From positions 3,596,001 to 3,660,000 of the forward strand of contig NZ_CP077077.1 in the NCBI RefSeq assembly GCF_019139675.1: 64,000 nt of DNA. Reading direction: 5' to 3'. Shown here in pieces: positions 16,817 to 23,262 of this stretch; position 1 is the stretch's first letter; every line of letters starts with the position of its first letter. The DNA is from Pseudomonas maumuensis. GTDB taxonomy: Bacteria; Pseudomonadota; Gammaproteobacteria; Pseudomonadales; Pseudomonadaceae. The notes below the pieces were generated by a model. That model was given only the letters and a program-made list of their open reading frames with translations, did no database searches and was not told the origin of the DNA. The translations under genes and the position numbers were made by a program.

Positions 16817-17521
16817 TCAGACCGAACGGGTAATGCCGCCATCGACACGCAGGTTCTGCCCGGTGATGTAACCCGCTCCCTCGGAGGCGAGGAAGCTGAC
16901 AGTGGCCGCGATCTCCTCGGCCTTGCCATACCGCTGCATGGGAATCCGGCTACGGAACTCCTCCTTCTCCGGCAAGCTGTCGATGAAGCCCGGCAGCACG
17001 TTGTTCATGCGGATGTTATCGGCGGCATAACGGTCGGCGAACAACTTGGTGAAGGCTGCCAGCCCGGCGCGGAACACGCCGGAGGTCGGGAACGCCGGGT
17101 CCGGCTCGAAGGTGGCGAAGGTCGAGATATTGATGATGGCGCCGCTGTTCTGCCGCTGCATGATCGGCGTCACCAGGCGGGTCGGGCGCACCACATTGAG
17201 AAAGTACACCTCCATGCCCCGGTGCCAGTCCTCGTCGCTAATCTCGAGGACCGGCGCACGCGGGCCATGTCCGGCGCTGTTGACCAGCACATCGACACGC
17301 CCCCACCGCTGCATCACGGTATCGACCAGACGCTGCAGGTCTTCTACCGACTGGTTGGAGCCCGTCACACCGATGCCGCCGAGCTCGGCCGCCAAAGCCT
17401 CGCCCTTGCCGGACGACGACAGGATCGCCACCCTGAAACCATCGGCAGCCAGCCGCCGCGCGGCCTGCGCCCCCATGCCACTGCCACCTGCGGTGATGAT
17501 TGCGACTTTCTGAGAAGACAT
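16817..17521 (-). CDS. SDR-fold protein with a substituted active site
   Basis: A 234-residue short-chain dehydrogenase/reductase fold protein. The cofactor motif TAGGSGMG (10-17) and NSAG (81-84) are normal, and Ser133 sits where the catalytic Ser belongs. The usual YxxxK is replaced: SGVFRAGL (147-154) has Ser147 in the Tyr position and Arg151 in the Lys position. The C-terminus GYITGQNLRVDGGITRSV is standard. It may bind NAD(P)(H) yet lack ordinary reductase chemistry. The ATG at 17521 gives the usual SDR N-terminus; an upstream extension to 17602 reaches into the divergent LysR promoter. Confidence 0.85.
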   Translation of the reverse strand: MSSQKVAIITAGGSGMGAQAARRLAADGFRVAILSSSGKGEALAAELGGIGVTGSNQSVEDLQRLVDTVMQRWGRVDVLVNSAGHGPRAPVLEISDEDWHRGMEVYFLNVVRPTRLVTPIMQRQNSGAIINISTFATFEPDPAFPTSGVFRAGLAAFTKLFADRYAADNIRMNNVLPGFIDSLPEKEEFRSRIPMQRYGKAEEIAATVSFLASEGAGYITGQNLRVDGGITRSV

Positions 17522-17624
17522 CTGCTGCTCCTTACGGGAGTTGATCAAGTCAGCCCATGAAGCCAGAATCCGCCTGCCCGCACCAATCACAAATACTGCC
17601 ATCAGCCTGCAGGAAATCTACTGG

Positions 17625-18530
17625 ATGAGCGCGCCCAAGCGACGCAACGCCCCCGCTATCATCAACCACCTGGTGGCCTTCGAGGCCGCTGCCCGCCTGG
17701 GCAGCTTCCGCGCCGCCGCCGATGAACTGCACGTCACCCCGGGCGCGGTCGCCCAACAGGTGCGCACCCTCGAGAGCAAGCTCGGCCGCTCGTTGTTCGA
17801 GCGGCTGGCACGAGGACTACGGCCCAACCGGGATGGCGCCGATTACCTGGCCCGCGTGCGCCTGGCCCTGGACATCGTCGAGGACGCCACCTGCGAACTG
17901 CTGGAGCGCGACAACCCGCGCGACACCCAACAGGTCCTGCTCAGCACCACCCCCGCCTTCGCCAGCCGCTGGCTGATCCCGCGCCTGGGGCAACTGGCGC
18001 AGGCGCATCCACAACTGGCCGTGATGATCGATGCGTCCGACAGCACCCGCCCCCTTAGCGGTAAAGGCGCGGTGGACCTCGCCGTGCGCTGGGGCGTACC
18101 GCCCTTCGCCGAGGCCTACGCCCGCCCCTTGCTGCCCGGCATCGCCGTGCCGGTGTGCGCACCGGCGCTGCGCGGCGAGCAGCCTTGGCGGCGCGCCACC
18201 GACCTGGCCCAGCAGCCACTGATCTCCGACAGCCACAACAACTGGAAGCGCTGGTTCGATCACTACGCCCTGCCGGGCACGCGCTTCAATGGCCCGGTGT
18301 TCTCCCAGACCATTCTCGCCATCGAGGCCGCCGAGCAAGGCATGGGCATCGCCCTGGTACCACGCCTGCTGGTGGACAACGCGCTGAAGGCCGGCACCCT
18401 GGTGCTGGCCCTGGATGGCCATGAACTGCGTAGCGATGCCGGCTTCCACCTGCTCGCCAGCCAGGCGCCGCAGGCTGGATCAGTGGTTGAACAGGTCATC
18501 GACTGGTTGCAATCGCAGGCACGTGAGTAG
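17625..18530 (+). CDS. LysR-family regulator (GcvA-like)
   Basis: A 301-residue LysR regulator. The helix-turn-helix is at about 12-70 (HLVAFEAAARLGSFRAAADELHVTPGAVAQQVRTLE), close to the GcvA/AmpR branch by the sequence SFRAAADELHVTPGAVAQQVR. The effector domain spans about 95-295. It is divergent from the atypical SDR gene with about 103 bases between the starts, so that gene is its likely target (inference). Confidence 0.9.
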   Translation: MSAPKRRNAPAIINHLVAFEAAARLGSFRAAADELHVTPGAVAQQVRTLESKLGRSLFERLARGLRPNRDGADYLARVRLALDIVEDATCELLERDNPRDTQQVLLSTTPAFASRWLIPRLGQLAQAHPQLAVMIDASDSTRPLSGKGAVDLAVRWGVPPFAEAYARPLLPGIAVPVCAPALRGEQPWRRATDLAQQPLISDSHNNWKRWFDHYALPGTRFNGPVFSQTILAIEAAEQGMGIALVPRLLVDNALKAGTLVLALDGHELRSDAGFHLLASQAPQAGSVVEQVIDWLQSQARE

Positions 18531-18825
18531 CGGCATTTGCAACAAATCGTTTCAGCGAAGCGGGGTGGGTGCTGGGGGGCTGGCTGACTGTTCGCTGCGG
18601 GTGTTTTCTCGGCAGGCGTTGCGCGACAAGGCTTGTCGAGAAAATCTCGGAAGAATGCAGAAACATTAACCGAGAACATCTTGTAAGCAGCATCCTTTGT
18701 TGCTGTAGGACGTTTCGACGGTACTGACTTCCAGTGTATGAATAATCAGTATTGAAGGGCAGATTGAGCTGATACCGTCGAGCCTTCCTACAACGGCAAG
18801 GATGCCCACGGCCTGTGAGAACGAC

Positions 18826-19011
18826 ATGGACAACTACGACAGCTCGGCGCTTGGATTGCAGAAATGCCTGCTCAACCTGCGCCGAGATCATGCGCGGATG
18901 AAGGCGGCGGGAGACCTGGAACGAGCGGCGGTACTGGCGCAGCTGATCGAACGGATGGAACAAGGGCTGCAGAAGGCTTCCCAAGGGAGGCCGCCGCAAA
19001 CGCTGCAATGA
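18826..19011 (+). CDS. Small helical hypothetical protein
   Basis: A 61-residue protein (MDNYDSSALGLQKCLLNLRRDHARM...), mostly one amphipathic helix pair with LERAAVLAQLIERMEQGLQKA. GAGA lies about five bases before ATG 18826; an in-frame ATG at 18802 would add eight residues but has its purine tract too close. No membrane segment or known domain. The 295 bases upstream (18531-18825) hold nothing else that I can recognise. Confidence 0.5.
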   Translation: MDNYDSSALGLQKCLLNLRRDHARMKAAGDLERAAVLAQLIERMEQGLQKASQGRPPQTLQ

Positions 19012-19183
19012 CGTGTTCTCGCGGTTACCCGTTGCTTGTTCACGGTGTCCGAATCCCTACTGAACGAACCAAGCCCCGTACGCGATACCGCCATGGCCAC
19101 ACTGGCCTGCTGGCGGCCGATCCGAAAGCATTCCCACACAACCTGAAGCTCAAGCCGAACCACGCCAAGGCAAGGCTTGGCCA

Positions 19184-19621
19184 TCAGCAGCCCTTGGGCA
19201 CTTCCTGCGCCGAGACCGGCACATCGAAGACCTTGTCGAAGCCCCACTGGAACACGAACGCGTAGACGAAGAAGAACACGAACAACGCCAGGTTGGTCAC
19301 CAGCGCCGCCCACAGACCGATATCCAGCCAGTAAGCCACCAGCGGCAGCAGGATCAGCACCAGCCCACCCTCGAAACCCAAGGCATGCAGCAGGCGCCGC
19401 AGGAAGGTGCGGCTGCGCTGGTGCTGACGCGCCTCCCAGCGCTCGAACGCCCAGTTGTAGGCCATGTTCCAGCTCATGGCGATGCCGGACATGAGGATCG
19501 ACAGCACCGTCGACTGGGCCATGCCCGCGCCAAACGCCAGCTCCAGTGCCGGTGCCACGCAGGCCACGGCGATGGCCTCGTAAAGGATGGCCTGGACGAC
19601 CTTGCGCGCCTTGCCTTGCAT
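19184..19621 (-). CDS. PACE-family efflux transporter (AceI-like)
   Basis: A 145-residue, four-helix inner-membrane pump of the proteobacterial antimicrobial compound efflux family, which exports chlorhexidine, acriflavine and short-chain diamines. The tandem BTP domains are visible. The conserved first-helix glutamate is Glu15 (KVVQAILYEAIAV), the residue needed for proton coupling in AceI. WNMAYNWAFERWEA in the loop after helix 2 is also characteristic. A TetR-like dyad lies 73 bases upstream of the start. It has no adjacent regulator gene on its side. Confidence 0.88.
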   Translation of the reverse strand: MQGKARKVVQAILYEAIAVACVAPALELAFGAGMAQSTVLSILMSGIAMSWNMAYNWAFERWEARQHQRSRTFLRRLLHALGFEGGLVLILLPLVAYWLDIGLWAALVTNLALFVFFFVYAFVFQWGFDKVFDVPVSAQEVPKGC

Positions 19622-19936
19622 GTTCAACTCCCTGAAGAAAAGACCTGCAAAGCTACAAGAAGAAAGCTGCAAGCAAAAGTCAGAAATACTTTATTGACTG
19701 ACCGTTCAATCAAGAAAAGTTAGCATAAACGTTTCCGCACCACCCCTCCCTGGCGCTCGGCAGCCCCTTCACGCCGACACGACCCCCTCTCCGTGGCACT
19801 TCAGCAAAGGCCTGCACCGCACCGTCCGGGGCGCGCCGCGCAGTGGACAACCCCACGATCGGCTGCTTGTATCTATGACTGCAAGCGGCGACAAGTCGTA
19901 CAACTTCGTCCAGGGAATCGAACGAGGAACTACACG
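19622..19936. other. 315-base intergenic region between PACE and wecB-like genes
   Basis: This divergent region should contain the promoters of both flanking units. The left third is AT-rich and includes the dyad at 19694-19713. I see no convincing open frame, terminator or -35/-10 pair for the polysaccharide genes. An open frame running into wecB from 19793 lacks a ribosome site and is not counted as coding. Confidence 0.6.
19694..19713. promoter_or_regulatory. Candidate TetR-type operator before the PACE gene
   Basis: TTGACTGACCGTTCAATCAA is an imperfect dyad (TTGA...TCAA outer arms, TGAC/GTTCA inner arms) of the size and sequence style bound by TetR/AcrR-family repressors. It lies upstream of the PACE pump, whose homologues are inducible. 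The matching repressor is not in the immediate neighbourhood. Confidence 0.4.
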
Positions 19937-21091
19937 ATGGCTTACACCGTGATGATGGTTTTCGGTACCCGCCCCGAAGCGATCAAGATGGCCCCGTTGG
20001 CCCGCGTCCTGCGCGACTGGCCCGAGGTCGACCTGCAGATCTGCTCCACCGGCCAGCACCGCGAAATGCTCGAACAAGTTCTCACCGCCTTTGGCCTCGA
20101 GGTCGACCAGGACCTGCAGGTGATGACCCAGAACCAGACCCTCAACGGCCTGGCCCGCGACCTGCTGGACAAGCTCGACCAAGCCTATGAACAGGTCAAG
20201 CCCGATATCGTCCTGGTCCACGGCGACACCACCACCAGCTTCATCGCCTCGCTGGCCGCCTTCCACCGCCACATTCCCATCGGCCACGTCGAGGCCGGCC
20301 TGCGCACCGGCAACCTGCAGCAGCCCTGGCCCGAGGAGGCCAACCGGCGCTTGACCGGCGTACTCGCCGACTTGCACTTCACCCCCACCCGCGACTCCGA
20401 CGCCAACCTGATCCGCGAAGGCGTGCCGCCCGAGCACATCGAGGTCACCGGCAACACGGTGATCGACGCCCTGTTGTGGATGCGCGACAAGCTGAACAAG
20501 GACAACTGGCGTCCCGCCGCCGATTCCCCGCTCAATGTGCTGCGCGACGACCAGCGCATGGTGCTGATCACCGGCCACCGCCGAGAGAACTTCGGTAGTG
20601 GCTTCGAACGCATCTGCCTGGCCCTGGCCGAGCTGGCCCTGCGCTACCCGGACGTGCAGTTCCTCTACCCGGTGCATCTCAACCCACAGGTCCAGCACGC
20701 GGTGTACAGCGTGCTCTCGGGCCGCGACAACATCCACCTGGTCGCGCCCCAGGACTACCCGCACTTCGTCTGGCTGATGAACCGCGCCCACATCATCCTC
20801 ACCGACTCCGGTGGCGTGCAGGAAGAGGCCCCGGCGCTGGGCAAGCCGGTGCTGGTGCTGCGCAAGGTCACCGAGCGCCCCGCGGTGCTCAAGGGCGGCA
20901 CGGTCAAGCTGGTCGGCACGCTCACCGAGCGCATCGTCCAGGAGACCAGCCAGCTGCTCGATGACCCGGTTGCCTATGAGCGCATGGCCCAGGTCTACAC
21001 CCCCTTCGGCGACGGCCACGCCAGCGAGCGCATTGCCGAACGCCTGAGCCGCTGGTTCGCCGAGCAATCCGCCGCACGGGACAACGCATGA
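19937..21091 (+). CDS. wecB: UDP-N-acetylglucosamine 2-epimerase (non-hydrolysing, WecB/NfrC-like)
   Basis: A 384-residue cytosolic enzyme that interconverts UDP-GlcNAc and UDP-ManNAc. Signature segments: FGTRPEAIKMAPLARVL (9-25), VLVHGDTTTSF, GHVEAGLRTG, PWPEEANRRL, ITGHRRENFG and LTDSGGVQEEAPALGKPVLVLR. Its stop overlaps the start of the NfrB-like synthase (ATGA), so it is dedicated to that system. In E. coli the same enzyme is called NfrC because its loss blocks phage N4 adsorption; it feeds ManNAc into the NfrB glycan. ATG 19937 has GAGGAA upstream. The symbol is by function; a paralogue elsewhere in the genome is possible. Confidence 0.92.
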   Translation: MAYTVMMVFGTRPEAIKMAPLARVLRDWPEVDLQICSTGQHREMLEQVLTAFGLEVDQDLQVMTQNQTLNGLARDLLDKLDQAYEQVKPDIVLVHGDTTTSFIASLAAFHRHIPIGHVEAGLRTGNLQQPWPEEANRRLTGVLADLHFTPTRDSDANLIREGVPPEHIEVTGNTVIDALLWMRDKLNKDNWRPAADSPLNVLRDDQRMVLITGHRRENFGSGFERICLALAELALRYPDVQFLYPVHLNPQVQHAVYSVLSGRDNIHLVAPQDYPHFVWLMNRAHIILTDSGGVQEEAPALGKPVLVLRKVTERPAVLKGGTVKLVGTLTERIVQETSQLLDDPVAYERMAQVYTPFGDGHASERIAERLSRWFAEQSAARDNA

Positions 21092-23262
21092 GCCTGGCCT
21101 TCATCGATTTCCTCACTTACGTCCTGTTCGGCCTGAAGATCCTTGCCATCGTCCTGGCGACCTTGATGTTCCTGCTGGGCCTGGACGATCTGTTCATCGA
21201 CCTGTGCTACTGGGGCCGCAAGCTGATCCGACGTTTCCGCATCTACGACAAGTTCGACAAGGCCGACGAAAAGCGCCTGTTCGAAGTGCCGGAAAAGCCC
21301 CTGGCAATCATGGTGCCGGCCTGGAACGAGGTCGGCGTGGTCGGCGAGATGGCGCGCCTGGCCGCCTCGACCATCGACTACGAGAACTACCAGATATTCG
21401 TCGGCACCTACCCCAACGACCCGCAGACCCAGGCTGACGTCGACGCCGTGTGCCTGCACTACCCCAACGTGCATAAGGTGGTCTGCGCCCGCCCCGGACC
21501 CACCAGCAAGGCCGACTGCCTGAACAACATCATCGATGCCATCCTGCGCTTCCAACAGGACGCGCGTATCGAGTTCGCCGGGTTCATCCTGCATGACGCC
21601 GAAGACGTCATCTCGCCCATGGAATTGCGCCTGTTCAACTACCTGCTGCCGAACAAGGACATGATCCAGATCCCGGTGTATCCCTATGCACCGGAGTGGA
21701 AGGGCTTCACCGCCGGCCACTATGTCGACGAGTTCGCCGAGAACCACGGCAAGGACGTCATCGTCCGCGAGGCGCTCACCGGCCAGGTGCCCAGCGCCGG
21801 GGTCGGCACCTGCTTCAGCCGCCGGGCGATCAGCGCGCTGCTGGAGGACGGCGACGGCATCGCCTTCGATGTACAGAGCCTCACCGAGGACTACGACATC
21901 GGCTTCCGCCTCAAGCAGAAAGGCATGAAGTGCATCTTCGCCCGCTATTCCATCACCGATCCTGCGCTGGCCCTCAAGCAGGAGTGGCGCCCCGGCATGA
22001 GCCGCGAGTTCGCCCAGGTGATCTGCGTACGCGAGCATTTCCCCCGTGACTGGCAGCACGCCATCCGCCAGAAATCGCGGTGGATCGTCGGCATCGTGTT
22101 CCAGGGCACCAGCAACCTCGGCTGGAGCCGCAAAGGCGCGCTCAACTACTTCCTCTGGCGCGACCGCCGCGGGCTGTTCGCCTATCTGTTGAGCTTCCTG
22201 GTCAACCTGTTGCTGCTGGTACTGCTGGCCATGTGGCTGGTCACGGTGATCGCGCCGGAGTCGTGGCGGTTCATGTCGATCCTAAGCGACAGCACGCTGC
22301 TCAGCACCTTGCTGTGGCTCAACGGCCTGCTACTGTTCAACCGCCTGTTCCAGCGGTTCTGGTTCGTCACCCGCTACTACGGCGTCTTCGAAGGCCTGCT
22401 CTCGGCACCACGGATGATGTGGAGCAACTTCGTCAACTTCTTCGCCAACCTGCGCGCCCTGCGTCAGGTGATGGAGATGGGCGATTCGCGGCGGGTGGCC
22501 TGGGACAAGACCACCCACGAGTTCCCTGCCCTCGCCGCGCCGGCACGCACCCCGCTGGGCCATCGCCTGGTGGACAAAGGCCTGATCAGCGAAGAACAGC
22601 TGGAGCAGGCCATCACCAGCCCGGTAAGGCGGCGCCTCGGGCGCGAGCTGCTGCTGCGCGGCTGGCTCACCAGCGAACAGCTGGTCGAGACCCTGGCCGA
22701 GCAACTGGACCTGCCCTGGGCACCGCTCAATCCGTTCAAGATCGCCCCGGCGCTGATCGCCAAGCTGCCGCGCAAGCTCGCCACCCACTACGGCGTGCTG
22801 CCGGTGGACGAAGACGGCGACACCCTGGTGCTGGCCAGCGAAAGCCCGGTCAGCCAGGTCTCGCTGGGGGTCATCAGCCGCCAGCTCAAACGCCCGGTGC
22901 GTACACGCCTGGCGCCGCAGGGGCGCGTGACCCTGGGCCTGCGCTACCACTACCCGAGCCCTTGGCAGAAACCCGAAACCCGCGAAATGCTCGAGGTACT
23001 CGAACGCCACCAGGACGATGCCGCGCTGCTGGAGAGCGTCGGCACCCACCAGGTGATGCTTGGTTCGCTGCTGCAGGTGCGCGGCATGGTACCGGTGGCC
23101 CTGTTCAACCAGGCCCTGATCGACTTCAACCCTGAGCAGCAGAGCCTGGGCGAGCACCTGATCGCCCGCGGCATCATCACCGAGGAGGTGTTGCAGCAAG
23201 CCCTCGCCGAGCAGGCCAGCGAACAGCAGGCCGCCTACGACCTGACCCGGGAGGTGGCATGA
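21088..23262 (+). CDS. nfrB: NfrB-like family 2 glycosyltransferase with two MshEN c-di-GMP modules
   Basis: A 724-residue inner-membrane polysaccharide synthase resembling E. coli NfrB (phage N4 adsorption protein B). A hydrophobic helix at about 12-35 precedes a GT-2 domain (70-340) with D170-A-E-D173, T266-E-D-Y-D270 and the processivity motif QKSRW (328-332). Two further membrane spans lie at about 362-385 and 403-425. The C-terminal third holds two pairs of 24-residue MshEN motifs: 489-512 plus 516-539, and 657-680 plus 686-709. Each has the RLGxxLxxxG...L pattern (for example RLGRELLLRGWLTSEQL) that binds c-di-GMP in MshE. It overlaps wecB before it and nfrA after it by four bases each. 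Confidence 0.9.
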   Translation: MSLAFIDFLTYVLFGLKILAIVLATLMFLLGLDDLFIDLCYWGRKLIRRFRIYDKFDKADEKRLFEVPEKPLAIMVPAWNEVGVVGEMARLAASTIDYENYQIFVGTYPNDPQTQADVDAVCLHYPNVHKVVCARPGPTSKADCLNNIIDAILRFQQDARIEFAGFILHDAEDVISPMELRLFNYLLPNKDMIQIPVYPYAPEWKGFTAGHYVDEFAENHGKDVIVREALTGQVPSAGVGTCFSRRAISALLEDGDGIAFDVQSLTEDYDIGFRLKQKGMKCIFARYSITDPALALKQEWRPGMSREFAQVICVREHFPRDWQHAIRQKSRWIVGIVFQGTSNLGWSRKGALNYFLWRDRRGLFAYLLSFLVNLLLLVLLAMWLVTVIAPESWRFMSILSDSTLLSTLLWLNGLLLFNRLFQRFWFVTRYYGVFEGLLSAPRMMWSNFVNFFANLRALRQVMEMGDSRRVAWDKTTHEFPALAAPARTPLGHRLVDKGLISEEQLEQAITSPVRRRLGRELLLRGWLTSEQLVETLAEQLDLPWAPLNPFKIAPALIAKLPRKLATHYGVLPVDEDGDTLVLASESPVSQVSLGVISRQLKRPVRTRLAPQGRVTLGLRYHYPSPWQKPETREMLEVLERHQDDAALLESVGTHQVMLGSLLQVRGMVPVALFNQALIDFNPEQQSLGEHLIARGIITEEVLQQALAEQASEQQAAYDLTREVA

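Noticed and set aside
21088..23262. Interpreting the synthase as cellulose, Pel or PNAG synthase
   Set aside because: The GT-2 domain is not followed by PilZ (BcsA), and there are no pel- or pga-type partner genes. The MshEN C-terminus and NfrA neighbour fit NfrB.
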